Notes under the pieces: generated by a model | What the model was told of the DNA's origin: nothing | The model's input: the letters and a program-made list of their open reading frames with translations, nothing else | Database searches by the model: none | Translations under genes and position numbers: made by a program | Assembly (NCBI RefSeq): GCF_001881565.1 | Contig: NZ_MPDJ01000001.1 | Span: 1,112,829-1,176,828, forward strand | Length of the DNA: 64,000 nt | DNA from: Eisenbergiella tayi | GTDB lineage: Bacteria; Bacillota; Clostridia; Lachnospirales; Lachnospiraceae | Reading direction: 5' to 3' | Shown: positions 51,233 through 61,006 of the stretch, in pieces | Numbering within the stretch: the first letter of the stretch is position 1 | How the letters are laid out: every line of letters begins with the position of its first letter

Positions 51233-52066
51233 ATGCAAAAACGAGAAAAGAATCAAAAACCTCTTTCTATTATCATTAATTTCATCATGATCATTATTGC
51301 CACCATCAGCATTCTTCCTTTTATCCTGATGTTTGTCATGTCAACTCAGGACAATCAAATGATTTTTTCAGGTGTTACCTTCCGGCTGGGTAATGCATTG
51401 CATGATAATTTCCGGACAATTCTGGAAGCCGATTATTTTCGTTCTGTTTTAAACAGCCTGATTGTCGCTGTATCCAGCACTGTTCTTACTGTACTATTCA
51501 GTGCAATGGCAGGCTTTGCTTTTGCCAAGTATAATTTCAAACACAAAAATCTTCTGTTTCAGATTGTTCTGATGACTATGATGGTTCCCATGGAAGTAGG
51601 CTTGGTAGCTTTTGCATGGGAAATGCGCATACTCCATCTTTCCAAAACCTTTCTTCCTCTAATCCTGCCCAACATAGCCAATGCTTTTGGAGTATTTTGG
51701 ATGACCCAATACATGAAAGATGCCTTTCCTTACGAGTTAGTAGAAAGCGGTCGGATTGACGGTTGTAATGATATGGGAGTATTTATACGTCTGGTATTGC
51801 CTATTATACGCCCTGCCATTTTCACTTTAAGCATTATATCCTTCCTGCAGTCTTGGAACAGTTATCTGCTTCCCATGATTATGATTAATAATCCTAAAAT
51901 GTACACTGTCCCTCTTGTCATTGCTTCTATCGGTAATATGTTTGTAGCAAACTACGGTGCGCGTATGCTGGGCGTTGTAATTGGTATTCTGCCCATCATC
52001 CTTCTTTTCGTCATCTTTTCAAAGCAAATTACAGAAGGACTTGCCGCAGGTGCTGTTAAGGGCTAG
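51233..52066 (+). CDS. Sugar ABC transporter permease (UgpE/MalG type, module 1)
   Basis: A 277-residue membrane protein with six helices. The EAA motif region is ELVESGRIDGCNDMGVFIRL, and the C-terminus ends SKQITEGLAAGAVKG as in MalG-type permeases. It starts 2 bases after the previous stop and forms the heterodimeric channel with it. Confidence 0.93.
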   Translation: MQKREKNQKPLSIIINFIMIIIATISILPFILMFVMSTQDNQMIFSGVTFRLGNALHDNFRTILEADYFRSVLNSLIVAVSSTVLTVLFSAMAGFAFAKYNFKHKNLLFQIVLMTMMVPMEVGLVAFAWEMRILHLSKTFLPLILPNIANAFGVFWMTQYMKDAFPYELVESGRIDGCNDMGVFIRLVLPIIRPAIFTLSIISFLQSWNSYLLPMIMINNPKMYTVPLVIASIGNMFVANYGARMLGVVIGILPIILLFVIFSKQITEGLAAGAVKG

Positions 52067-52112
52067 AATAAAATCTATATACTATGTCATGTACATAAAG
52101 GAGAAAAAGCTC

Positions 52113-52826
52113 ATGATGTTATTGCCGGATTTATACCAGCTGTGCGGCCCCTGCTACGGAAGCCACCAGAATGTCTATGCACTGTCCTTCCCCAATAAAC
52201 AGGAGCTTATCCTCTTCGACACCGGCCTGGATGAAACCGATCGGAGGATTATAGGAGAGAATCTCTCAGTATGGGGGCTGGACGCTTATAAAATCAGCCA
52301 TGTTTTTCTTACTCATTCACATTTTGATCATACAGGGAACGCCGCATATTATGCAGAACTTGGCGCACAGATTTTCATGTCGGAAGCGGATGCTGCTGCT
52401 GTGGAAAGCGGTTCTTCCGGTACGATATCTTATTGCTATGGCTTCCCTTTTCCTGCCTGCTCCGGTATACAAAGACTCTCCGGAGGAGACGAAATAAATA
52501 CCGGGTGTATTTCCATAAAATGCTATTCTGTTCCCGGACATACCCCCGGAAGCATGACTTATAGCTTTGAATGGAAGGGAAAAAGTGTATTGGTAACAGG
52601 TGATTTTCTGCAGACTGGAACAGATAGCTATACCCCGGTACTGGGAATTCGGGTTGATGAAAGATATTGTTATGAAGCTTACTGTCATTCTCTGAAAAAG
52701 ATGGCGGAACTTTCCTGTGACATTATTCTGCCCGGACATTTCCGTCCCTGTATGAAAAACGGCAGCCGGCTGTTGGGAGCAGGTTACCGTGAGATATTGG
52801 TAAACAGGGATTTATACAAAGACTGA
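52113..52826 (+). CDS. Metallo-beta-lactamase-fold hydrolase
   Basis: A 237-residue protein with the metal-binding HSHFDHTG motif (HxHxDH), followed by SVPGHTPGSMTYSFE, VTGDFLQTGTD and PGHFRP. The fold covers thioesterases, glyoxalase II-type and other hydrolases; the substrate is unknown. AAAGGAG is 9 bases before ATG 52113. The open frame extends upstream into the permease gene but without a ribosome site. Last gene of transporter module 1, so it may process a product of the imported compound. Confidence 0.85.
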   Translation: MMLLPDLYQLCGPCYGSHQNVYALSFPNKQELILFDTGLDETDRRIIGENLSVWGLDAYKISHVFLTHSHFDHTGNAAYYAELGAQIFMSEADAAAVESGSSGTISYCYGFPFPACSGIQRLSGGDEINTGCISIKCYSVPGHTPGSMTYSFEWKGKSVLVTGDFLQTGTDSYTPVLGIRVDERYCYEAYCHSLKKMAELSCDIILPGHFRPCMKNGSRLLGAGYREILVNRDLYKD

Positions 52827-52870
52827 TTCTTATAAGTAGTTCTTACCATATTTTTAATTAGTAATATCAC

Positions 52871-52904
52871 TTACTGCCCTATACCCACAGCTATAGGGCA
52901 GTAA
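52871..52904. repeat. Perfect 12-base inverted repeat
   Basis: TTACTGCCCTAT and ATAGGGCAGTAA pair perfectly around a 10-base loop. It lies between the convergent hydrolase and HigA-like genes. The expected U-tract is missing on both strands, so it is a weak or atypical terminator, or a protein-binding site. Confidence 0.6.
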
Positions 52905-52951
52905 AAAATATAATTTACATTCTGTCTCATAATTTATCTGCTGTCACCAGA

Positions 52952-53239
52952 TCATACCTTTGCCTTTGGCACAAACTCAATCTTTAAAGACATCCCCATA
53001 CCATCAGCAAGTCTTTTTAGCAGATTTAATGTTGGATTTCTTGTTCCATTTTCCAGCTTACTAATATCAGCCTGATCTATTCCTGTTCTTTCAGACAGTT
53101 CTTTTTGTGTAAGATTTTGAGCGATTCTTGCATCCACGATTGCCCGTATGACATCCATTTCCGGTTGTATTTTTTCATATTCTTTCTTAAATTCTGTATT
53201 TTCTAATTGCTCATTCATAAATTCATTTAATGTTTTCAT
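52952..53239 (-). CDS. XRE-family antitoxin (HigA-like)
   Basis: A 95-residue protein with a helix-turn-helix (about 35-80): NLTQKELSERTGIDQADISK followed by LENGTRNPTLNLLKRLADGM. An acidic N-terminal helix region precedes it. This is typical of antitoxins that bind a RelE/HigB toxin and repress their own promoter. It lies 69 bases downstream of the toxin gene, the toxin-first order of higBA. Confidence 0.87.
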   Translation of the reverse strand: MKTLNEFMNEQLENTEFKKEYEKIQPEMDVIRAIVDARIAQNLTQKELSERTGIDQADISKLENGTRNPTLNLLKRLADGMGMSLKIEFVPKAKV

Positions 53240-53308
53240 AATTACTCCTATCTGCGCAAGTTAACACGGAAACACCTAGGATATTTAAAAGGGCCTATCT
53301 TTCAATAT

Positions 53309-53659
53309 TTACTTCATTCTATCCAAATATACTTTTCTTCTCATTTTTGCCAACTTTATTTCATTTACAGGTGTTTTATTAGTTTTTTTAACAAATCCAT
53401 TTGTTAATATAATTTTATTATCATAATAAAAAAAATATAATACTCTTGTTATATTTGTCCCAACTTTTCCTCGAATTTCAAAAATACCGTCATCAAGATG
53501 TTTGCTATATGGCTCCCTTAAAAGATTACCTTTTTCTTGCAATATTTGTAGCAAACCGACCAATTTTGCACGCATTTTAACGTCCAATTCCATCATAAAT
53601 TTTTCTACTGGTTTTTCCCCATTTATTTCTTCAAAAAACTCTACTGTAAATTGAGGCAT
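53309..53659 (-). CDS. RelE/HigB-type toxin (Gp49-like)
   Basis: A 116-residue basic protein. The core EKFMMELDVKMRAKLVGLLQ, SKHLDDGIFEIRGKVG and YFFYYDNKIILTNGFVKKTN matches the phage-derived Gp49-like/HigB family, which act as ribosome-dependent mRNA nucleases. GGAGG is 8 bases upstream. Its promoter has a palindrome likely bound by the antitoxin. Confidence 0.88.
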   Translation of the reverse strand: MPQFTVEFFEEINGEKPVEKFMMELDVKMRAKLVGLLQILQEKGNLLREPYSKHLDDGIFEIRGKVGTNITRVLYFFYYDNKIILTNGFVKKTNKTPVNEIKLAKMRRKVYLDRMK

Positions 53660-53688
53660 CCTTTGCCTCCTTTCTTCATGATATATAT

Positions 53689-53717
53689 ATAATATGGCGT
53701 ATATACCATATTGTCAA
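53689..53717 (-). promoter_or_regulatory. Promoter and operator of the toxin-antitoxin pair
   Basis: On the minus strand TTGACA (53712-53717) and TATTAT (53689-53694) are 17 bases apart. The spacer carries an inverted repeat AATATGG/CCATATT (53691-53697, 53706-53712). A protein bound there would block the polymerase, fitting autorepression by the HigA-like protein. Confidence 0.7.
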
Positions 53718-53798
53718 TATATAAAAACATTCAAAAGACAGCTGCTCTATGAACCGTTGTCTTTTGAATTATCATTAATAAATAAATTTTTCAGTTCG

Positions 53799-54623
53799 TT
53801 ACCCTTTTACCGCCCCGGTAGAAATACCCCCCACAATATATTTTTGTCCCAATATAAATATAAGCAAAACCGGACACATCGTGAGAACAATATCTGCGCA
53901 TACCAGATTATACTGCCTTTCATACATACCGAAAAAATTGTAAACAGCCAGAGTCATAGGCCATTTACGGGAATTATTCAGATAATACAATGGCATGGTA
54001 AAGTCATTCCAAACCCCCATAAAGTTTAATACGAATATGGTCACAAGCGCGGGTTTGAGCAGATGGATAATAACCCTGGTAAAAAGCTGGATGGGAGTGC
54101 ATCCGTCAATAATCGCCGCTTCATCAATTTCCTTATGAATGGATGCCACAAACCCATAAACAATAAACAGACTGATAGGAATATTAATCGCAGCATATAG
54201 CAGGATAATTCCCGGCCTTGTATTAATAATATGTAATGCTTTCATGACTTTCATCAAGGGAACGTTGCTCACCGGCATGGCAATGCCCAATATAATAAAA
54301 TAATAGATAAAACGATTGATTCCGGACCGGTTCCTGGACAATACAAATGCTGCCATTGCTACCAGAACAACAATAAGGATTGCGCTGCATGCGGCATAGC
54401 AGAAACTGTTCAGAAAGGATGCAAATACCTTCCCCCGTTCCACTACTACAGAATAATTTTCAAACATCCACTCTGTTGGAAGTCTCATGGACATCGTATT
54501 GGATTCAGCCGGAGATTTGAAAGAGTTAATAAAGATTACAACCATGGGTATAATAAAAATAAGACTTAAAATAATTGCTGTCAGATTCAGTATTAATGCG
54601 GTTATTCTGCCTCGGCTTCTCAT
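53799..54623 (-). CDS. Sugar ABC transporter permease (MalG type, module 2)
   Basis: A 274-residue protein with six hydrophobic helices, the EAA region KEIDEAAIIDGCTPIQLFTR and C-terminal GQKYIVGGISTGAVKG typical of MalG/UgpE permeases. It overlaps the upstream permease by 1 base. It is the last gene of the module 2 transporter operon. Confidence 0.93.
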   Translation of the reverse strand: MRSRGRITALILNLTAIILSLIFIIPMVVIFINSFKSPAESNTMSMRLPTEWMFENYSVVVERGKVFASFLNSFCYAACSAILIVVLVAMAAFVLSRNRSGINRFIYYFIILGIAMPVSNVPLMKVMKALHIINTRPGIILLYAAINIPISLFIVYGFVASIHKEIDEAAIIDGCTPIQLFTRVIIHLLKPALVTIFVLNFMGVWNDFTMPLYYLNNSRKWPMTLAVYNFFGMYERQYNLVCADIVLTMCPVLLIFILGQKYIVGGISTGAVKG

Positions 54624-55498
54624 CAGTCTTCCTCCTTCATTTCAAGTGCTTTCAACAGGAAATAAGAGATTCCCATGACGAAGATGAACAATATACTGGA
54701 TAGGGTAGTACCCATTGCGTAATTTCCCTTTGCAAATTCAGAATATACAGCCGTATTCAATACTTCAGTGGCATGTCCTGGTCCTCCGTTGGTCAGGGAA
54801 TAGATAATATCAAAAACGCGGAAGCCATAAGTCAGGTTTAATACCGTAGCATTTATCAGCACCGGTGCCAGAAGAGGAATTGTAATATGTCTGGTTTTCT
54901 GCCAGAAGCTTGCTCCGTCCATGGATGCCGCCTCATAATAAGAAACCGAAATAACCTGCAGCCCTGCCATAATTACCATCATAATATAGCCTACGCCCTT
55001 CCAGATATCTACCGCAATTACCGTACCGAACGCCAGTCTGGGATCGGAAAGCCAGCTTTTGGCAAGAAAATCCAGTCCGCATCCTCTTAAAAAGTTATTG
55101 ATAAATCCATTGGTAGGATTTAAAAGACTCTTAAACACCAGTCCCACTATCAGATAAGACATTACCTGGGGAGAAAAGATAATCATTCTGTGTACATGGT
55201 TTCCTTTCACCCACTTACCATTAAACATAAGTGCAAGGCCCACTCCCAATATGGTTTTCAAAGCTGTTGTTACCAGGGTAAATATCAATGTATTCCCGAT
55301 GTATCCGGAATAGCCTTCCGTATTGCTGAATGCTTTTGCATAATTTCTCAAACCAACAAAATTCACTTCCGATGTATAGCTGTTCCAATCTGTAAAGGAA
55401 TAAAAAATTCCGAGTATTCCCGGAAGAAAAACCAGGACACCAAACAGAACGAATGCACCGGCCGCCATATAGGTAGGATATCTTTTTTTCATATTCAT
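54623..55498 (-). CDS. Sugar ABC transporter permease (MalF/UgpA type, module 2)
   Basis: A 291-residue membrane protein. It starts YPTYMAAGAFVLFGVLVFLP and has the EAA region YEAASMDGASFWQKTRHITI. A ribosome site AGGGGG precedes the ATG. No ATPase gene is nearby, as in module 1. Confidence 0.93.
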   Translation of the reverse strand: MNMKKRYPTYMAAGAFVLFGVLVFLPGILGIFYSFTDWNSYTSEVNFVGLRNYAKAFSNTEGYSGYIGNTLIFTLVTTALKTILGVGLALMFNGKWVKGNHVHRMIIFSPQVMSYLIVGLVFKSLLNPTNGFINNFLRGCGLDFLAKSWLSDPRLAFGTVIAVDIWKGVGYIMMVIMAGLQVISVSYYEAASMDGASFWQKTRHITIPLLAPVLINATVLNLTYGFRVFDIIYSLTNGGPGHATEVLNTAVYSEFAKGNYAMGTTLSSILFIFVMGISYFLLKALEMKEED

Positions 55499-55509
55499 TA
55501 TTCAGACCC

Positions 55510-55562
55510 CCTGTCAAAGGATATGGCCCAGTGTTTATCACACCGGACCATATAGTCAACTG
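55510..55562 (-). other. Intra-operon hairpin between binding protein and permease (module 2)
   Basis: On the minus strand ATATGG and CCATAT close an imperfect stem continued by GTGT/ACAC, lacking a long U-tract. It sits at the same place as the module 1 hairpin, and may adjust the ratio of binding protein to permease by mRNA stability. Confidence 0.5.
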
Positions 55563-56915
55563 TTATTCCGCCCATGCCGGATCCTTCTGAAGCTGTGCCT
55601 GTTCCGTTCGTCTTTTTTCTATATTCTGGAATACTTCATCAGGAGTCATTGTACCGGTGTACATGGCGTCAATATCCTTTCCAACATCCATCCACTGAGG
55701 ATCGATATACGAAACACCTACCTGCATAACTGTACCTTGAGGAAGGGAATTGATATATTCCACAACCTCCGGTCTTTCTCTGGACTCAATTTCAGGCCAG
55801 CAGACAGAAGTGATTCCGCCGCCGTCAAGTCTTTTCTGAAGATTTTCAGGTCTCGCCAGGAAATCAAAAAATTCCTTACATTCTTCTACGTATTTACTGT
55901 TTATATTTATAAAGTAGGCATTATTTGTAGGGTTAACGCTCACAGACTGGTTATCTGCCCAGGGAAGGCAGAAAATGCCAAGTTTTCCGTCCATTTCCGG
56001 ATATGCATTAATTACTTCATCTATCCAATCCATAGACTGATACATCATGGCTGCCTGTCCTGTTCCAAAAGCATCCACGCCTCCTTCTACAGACTGGCTG
56101 AGGAAATCCGTACCAAAATAGCCTAAATCAGCACATTCTTTCATCTGCCCGAGTATGGTTCTTATTTCGGTAACCTCGGTTATTTTCATTTCATTTTTAT
56201 TCAGTTTGTCATACAGATCATCATAAAGCGTCACATAGTAAGAACCTGTTTCAAACAGCGGCAAAACCTGATGCCATCCATTCTGGCAGGCTTCATAAAG
56301 AGGTGTCTTCCCGGAATCCTTAATAGCCTGGCAAACTGCCTTAAAATCTTCATAGGTTCTGGGAACCTCCAAACCTAAATCTGCAAAAATATCTTTATTA
56401 TACACACATGCAGACACTCTGGTCCCGGGGAACTGGATTCCATAAACTTTGTCATTATAGGATACTCCCGGAAGGACAATCGGATCCATCCGTGATACCC
56501 ATTCCTGATCGCTTAAATCCACGCAATTTTGTTCCGGGTTAATCCGGCTGTATAAACTCAAAGGATCTGCATCCACACACATAATGTCATATGCCTCACC
56601 GGAGTCCAGCTTTGTTTTCAGCAAATCTCTCCACTGATCATCGGGAGTAATCTGAAAGTCTATCTTAATACCAGTTTCCGCTTCAAATTCCTCTGCCAGC
56701 TCCTGAACCACTCCCGATGTGGGAAGCCCGGACTGATGGGTTCCGAAGGTAAGTGTAATATTGCGTTTTTCCTTTCCGCTTTCCGTACTCTGTACCTCTC
56801 CCTGTACCGTATCCGCGCCTGAATCTGCATCCGTGCCGGATCCGGTGCTTCCGCATCCCGCCAGCAGACCCATACACACGGCAAGGCTTACTATCATCGC
56901 TTTTCCCTTTTTCAT
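55563..56915 (-). CDS. Sugar ABC transporter substrate-binding lipoprotein (module 2)
   Basis: A 450-residue family 1 binding protein. The lipobox LLAGCGST (Cys 21) precedes a Ser/Gly/Asp-rich linker and a binding fold with NITLTFGTHQSGLPTSG, YDIMCVDADPLSLYSR and YGIQFPGTRVSACVYNKDIF. It is divergent from the second YesM kinase gene. GGAGGG is upstream of the ATG. The ligand is probably an oligosaccharide. Confidence 0.93.
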   Translation of the reverse strand: MKKGKAMIVSLAVCMGLLAGCGSTGSGTDADSGADTVQGEVQSTESGKEKRNITLTFGTHQSGLPTSGVVQELAEEFEAETGIKIDFQITPDDQWRDLLKTKLDSGEAYDIMCVDADPLSLYSRINPEQNCVDLSDQEWVSRMDPIVLPGVSYNDKVYGIQFPGTRVSACVYNKDIFADLGLEVPRTYEDFKAVCQAIKDSGKTPLYEACQNGWHQVLPLFETGSYYVTLYDDLYDKLNKNEMKITEVTEIRTILGQMKECADLGYFGTDFLSQSVEGGVDAFGTGQAAMMYQSMDWIDEVINAYPEMDGKLGIFCLPWADNQSVSVNPTNNAYFININSKYVEECKEFFDFLARPENLQKRLDGGGITSVCWPEIESRERPEVVEYINSLPQGTVMQVGVSYIDPQWMDVGKDIDAMYTGTMTPDEVFQNIEKRRTEQAQLQKDPAWAE

Positions 56916-57093
56916 TACAACACCCTCCTTGATTTTTCAGCTGATTCCTGTAATATTATATTAAGGTTCCTGACATCCCGAATAGCTCCGGGCAGGTCCT
57001 TTACATATTTGTATCGTATAATATTTGACAGGTTTCGTACATGTACAGAAGCGGTTTGGTTATGGATATTTTTGCCACCGCAATGGAGGGACT

Positions 57094-58896
57094 ATGAAAA
57101 AGAAAAACACTCTGCAAAGCAGATTATTTAAAAATTACTCCTTCATAATGTCCCTCATTCTCATACTCTGTTTTATCATCCTCAGCTTTTTCTATATCCA
57201 TAATGAATACCGCCGTATGATCGATTATCTGAATACTCTGACTTCCTCTATCGCCAATAATATCGAGCAGGAAACCGATAAACTGTCCAATGCTTCCATG
57301 AATACCATCTATTCAAAATCTCTGAAAAGTTGCATGGACAATATCGATCCGCAGGCACCCGACTGGAATCTCATAACTGAAGTAAATAAAGTTATAGGTT
57401 CCATCATCGGCCCTTATTCTACCGTATCACAAATTAATGTATATTCCATCCACAATTATATGGTGGGCTGGGGTACTTTCAGCATCAGCCAACCGGCTGT
57501 TCTTACCCGTCAGCCCTGGTATAAAGAGGTGAATACACTTCATGGTTATAAATATATTGGTCTGCCCTCTATGAATGAAGAATTTACTAAAATCAATCCT
57601 TATATGAAGAGCCGATATTACCTTTCCATGCTTCGTATGTACTATGATTCCGCCTATCAACCTCAGGGAGTAGTAGAAGTTGTACAGGACTGCAGCATCT
57701 TTTTTTCTTATCTGGATGAGTTGTGCGAGGATAATCCTGAATTGTCCGTTCAGATTATTAACAGTGGCGGTGATCTTATTTATCCCTATAAATCCCACAC
57801 TTCTACGCCCGGATATTATAAGTCCGTCCAGGAAGGAACTGTTTATCAGAATACCGGAAATATTGTTTATGATGAAAACGGGAACCGATTATTCTTAACA
57901 TGGAAGGGAGAAGAAAAATCCGGCTGGAATATTCTTATTACCCAGAATACCCGATATCTTTTTGAAAAGCTATATCCTTTCCTGCTTGTATTTACCGGAT
58001 TCCTCGCCGCCTTTTTGTGCGCTTCCATGTATCTTTGCTTTCATGTAGCCAAAAACCTGATGCTGCCTCTGAATTCTCTGAAAACACAGCTGGAAAAAAT
58101 AAATCTGGATGAGATTCTTAGTTCAGATACCTCCCTTCTTATCGACAGCCAGGAGAATACCACAGCAGAAATTGAAACTTTATTTGAAATATATAATGAC
58201 ATGTATTTATCCCTGAAAGATTCCTCAGAGTCCATCATCAATGCAAAAGCAGAAGAAGCCAGAGCCAAACTGTTTGCTACTCAGTCCATGCTTAAACCGC
58301 ATTTTCTTTATAATAATCTCACTAATATCAGCATTATGGCGGAAAACAATATGACGCCTCAAATCATTACATTTTGCAGCAATCTGTGCCGCTATCTGCG
58401 TTACATCTCTTCCGACGGACTGGCAAATGTGGACATTGCCACAGAACTGAAATATTCCGTCAGTTATCTGGACTGTATGAAAATCCGCTACGGTGATAAG
58501 CTTCATTATCAGTTGGATATTCCTGATGAACTGAAAAATATTCAAATACCAAAACTCACCCTGCAGCCGTTAATTGAGAATTCGCTGAAATATGCATTTC
58601 CGAATTCACCGCCTTGGATCATACGGATTGCTGCAGCAATGGAAGATCAATTCTGCTGTTTATCAGTAAGTGACAACGGAATCGGTTTTTCTGAGGAATC
58701 CCTGGGAACACTAATAAAACAGCTGGATGAAATCCGACATTCAAAGGATATTTATTCCATAGAAATCGGAGGTTTGGGAATCCGGAATGTATTCCTGCGC
58801 CTGTTGTTCATGTATGGAGAAAAAGCAGATCTTTTGATTACCGGAAGCCAGAATGCAGGAGCTAAAATTGTTATTAAGATTCCAATAGGCAAATAA
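57094..58896 (+). CDS. YesM-type sensor histidine kinase (sugar module 2)
   Basis: A 600-residue membrane kinase. Membrane helices (about 15-35 and 290-312) flank an extracellular sensor. A cytoplasmic part follows, with phosphoacceptor LKPHFLYNNLTNISIM and ATPase motifs PLIENSLKYAF and DNGIGFSEE. It probably senses the sugar imported by the divergent transporter. ATG 57094 has GGAGGG upstream. Confidence 0.92.
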   Translation: MKKKNTLQSRLFKNYSFIMSLILILCFIILSFFYIHNEYRRMIDYLNTLTSSIANNIEQETDKLSNASMNTIYSKSLKSCMDNIDPQAPDWNLITEVNKVIGSIIGPYSTVSQINVYSIHNYMVGWGTFSISQPAVLTRQPWYKEVNTLHGYKYIGLPSMNEEFTKINPYMKSRYYLSMLRMYYDSAYQPQGVVEVVQDCSIFFSYLDELCEDNPELSVQIINSGGDLIYPYKSHTSTPGYYKSVQEGTVYQNTGNIVYDENGNRLFLTWKGEEKSGWNILITQNTRYLFEKLYPFLLVFTGFLAAFLCASMYLCFHVAKNLMLPLNSLKTQLEKINLDEILSSDTSLLIDSQENTTAEIETLFEIYNDMYLSLKDSSESIINAKAEEARAKLFATQSMLKPHFLYNNLTNISIMAENNMTPQIITFCSNLCRYLRYISSDGLANVDIATELKYSVSYLDCMKIRYGDKLHYQLDIPDELKNIQIPKLTLQPLIENSLKYAFPNSPPWIIRIAAAMEDQFCCLSVSDNGIGFSEESLGTLIKQLDEIRHSKDIYSIEIGGLGIRNVFLRLLFMYGEKADLLITGSQNAGAKIVIKIPIGK

Positions 58897-58965
58897 CTAT
58901 ATAAAATCAGAATACATAGTTATTTATAATATGTTCAGTTGTTATGGGATAAGGGGGAAGCATAC

Positions 58966-59721
58966 ATGAACAAATACCGTTATATCGTAGTAGAGGACGA
59001 GGAGTTAATCTGCCAGAATATTATTCGTAAAATTGAAGGCCTCGATCTTCCTCTTCAGTTCTGCGGAGAAGCGGAGGACGGCGAAAAAGCATTGGTTTTA
59101 ATTGACCAGCAGAATCCTCATATTGTTTTCACAGATATCAAAATGCCTGTCATGGATGGTCTGATGTTATCTAAGGAGCTATACTTTGCCTATCCTCAAA
59201 TTAAAATTGTTATAATAAGCGGTTATGATGATTTTGAATTTGCCAGACTGGCTATGAAATATGGGGCATCTGACTTTCTGCTTAAACCGTTGGAGCTTGA
59301 TGAATTACGTACCTGTGTACTGCATATAACAGCTCTGTTGGATGCTTCCGGAAAAATTCTGCTGGAGGACAGCGGCATGGCATCCTCTATGAGCCGTCAG
59401 GAAATCGCTGATTATGTAGAAGAATTTATCAAAAAAAACTACAAAGAAAATATAACCTTAAATGATATAGCTGATTCCTTAGGCTTTACTCCTGACTATA
59501 TCAGCAAAATTTTTAAAAAAGAGAAAAATATAACTCCTATTAAATTCATTACAAAGCTTCGCATTAATGGTGCCAAACAGCTTTTAGCCTGTACAGGTTT
59601 GGACATTCTATCCATCAGCCAAAACGTCGGATATACAGATCAGTTTTATTTCAGCAGGGTATTCAAGGCACAGACGGGAATGTATCCCAGTGAATACAGG
59701 AATAGAAAAGAAATGAACTAA
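58966..59721 (+). CDS. YesN-type response regulator with AraC output (sugar module 2)
   Basis: A 251-residue regulator. The receiver has YIVVEDEELICQNI, phosphoacceptor VFTDIKMPVMDG and DFLLKPLELDEL. The AraC domain follows almost directly (ITLNDIADSLGFTPDYISKI, FKAQTGMYPSEYR). It lacks the long middle region of the module 1 regulator (251 versus 398 residues). ATG 58966 follows AAGGGGGAAG; the frame opens upstream at 58939 without a ribosome site. Confidence 0.92.
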   Translation: MNKYRYIVVEDEELICQNIIRKIEGLDLPLQFCGEAEDGEKALVLIDQQNPHIVFTDIKMPVMDGLMLSKELYFAYPQIKIVIISGYDDFEFARLAMKYGASDFLLKPLELDELRTCVLHITALLDASGKILLEDSGMASSMSRQEIADYVEEFIKKNYKENITLNDIADSLGFTPDYISKIFKKEKNITPIKFITKLRINGAKQLLACTGLDILSISQNVGYTDQFYFSRVFKAQTGMYPSEYRNRKEMN

Positions 59722-59923
59722 TCATAATATTTTCATTTAATTGATATGTTTTACGTAATATTTACATTTTATATCAGATCAACTGAGTAAAATTATCAAT
59801 AAATTTCTGTCACTTTGTCCAATACACAAATATTATTTATTTATAAAATTAGTTACTTTTTAAAAATATAGGCAATTATTGTCATTTTATGTAACATACA
59901 CCATTTTTATTTATCATACAAGA

Positions 59924-59952
59924 TTGTCTTTCCTCATATTTTCTGATAGTAT
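59924..59952 (+). promoter_or_regulatory. Promoter of the first LacI gene
   Basis: TTGTCT (59924-59929) and TAGTAT (59947-59952) are 17 bases apart. The AT-rich 280-base gap before the gene also holds the palindrome TTACGTAA (59751-59758). No gene is visible in it. Confidence 0.5.
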
Positions 59953-60004
59953 TAATGTAATAATTTTCATAAAAAAATTTTTTCATGATTCCAAAGGAGA
60001 TTTT

Positions 60005-60985
60005 ATGACAATTTCCAAAGGCACTACCATTCAACAAATTGCGGAGCTTGCGAACGTATCCACCGCTACCGCATCCAGGGTTATCAACCAGCCTGAAACC
60101 GTTAAGCCGGAGACACTGCGCCGGGTACTTCAGGTTATGAAGGAACTGAATTATCAGCCAAAGCAAAATATTACGCGTCTTCTTCTCGCTACCTTCCCCA
60201 ATTTTACCAATCCCTTCTACAGCCTCTGTATTCGGGGAATGCAGGAAGCGGCAAGAAAGCGGAATTATAAGATATATCTTCAGCAGATCGATGATCCCAC
60301 CAAAACAGAATCCTATGACTTTTTGCTGGACAATCACTTGTTTCACGGCATCATCTTCACACATCCGCTTCCCGATAAGCAGCTTCTGGATCTAATCCTT
60401 ATAAAGCATCCCGTTGTCATGTGTTCCCAGTACAGCATATCTGATGATGTTCCCTGTGTTGTAATAGATGATTATGCGGCGGCTCAAAACGCTGTCTCCT
60501 ATCTGATTTCAATCGGGAAAAAGAGAATTGCCCTGATGAATTCACAGCAGGACTACAGCTGTTCCTTATACCGGGAAAACGGCTATCTTGATACCTTAAA
60601 GGAAGCCGGTCTTCCTGTTTATCCGGAATTTATCACACATGTAAATGATGTGGACTATAGCCTGGCCTTATCCGCCGCTTTAAACATGCTTTCAGGGAAA
60701 GTCCGGCCCGATGCTGTGTTCTGCATCTCCGATGTGTTCGCCAGCGCCGTTATCAAGGCCGCCGGACAGCTGGGCCTGTCCGTTCCGGAGGACGTAGCCG
60801 TTATGGGCTTTGACAATGTGGCTCTTTGCAATATGACCATACCGACTATTTCTACAGTCAGCCAGCCAATGTACCAGCTGGGGTGGCAAAGCAGCAATCT
60901 GCTGATCGATCAGCTGGAGGGAATCCCTGTGGTTTCCAAACGTATCGTTTTAAATACGGATATTATAGTAAGAAAATCTACCTGA
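60005..60985 (+). CDS. LacI-family transcriptional regulator, copy 1
   Basis: A 326-residue repressor. The DNA-binding helix-turn-helix TIQQIAELANVSTATASRVI and hinge region precede the sugar-binding domain (about 65-326) with RRITGMQEAARK-like IRGMQEAARKRNYKIYLQQI and VAVMGFDNVALCNMTIPTIS. ATG 60005 follows AAAGGAG; the frame extends upstream without a ribosome site. It is a close paralogue of the next gene and has equal length. It probably controls a nearby transporter or itself. Confidence 0.92.
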   Translation: MTISKGTTIQQIAELANVSTATASRVINQPETVKPETLRRVLQVMKELNYQPKQNITRLLLATFPNFTNPFYSLCIRGMQEAARKRNYKIYLQQIDDPTKTESYDFLLDNHLFHGIIFTHPLPDKQLLDLILIKHPVVMCSQYSISDDVPCVVIDDYAAAQNAVSYLISIGKKRIALMNSQQDYSCSLYRENGYLDTLKEAGLPVYPEFITHVNDVDYSLALSAALNMLSGKVRPDAVFCISDVFASAVIKAAGQLGLSVPEDVAVMGFDNVALCNMTIPTISTVSQPMYQLGWQSSNLLIDQLEGIPVVSKRIVLNTDIIVRKST

Positions 60986-61006
60986 TCCTTCTCCGATCTG
61001 CAGTAA

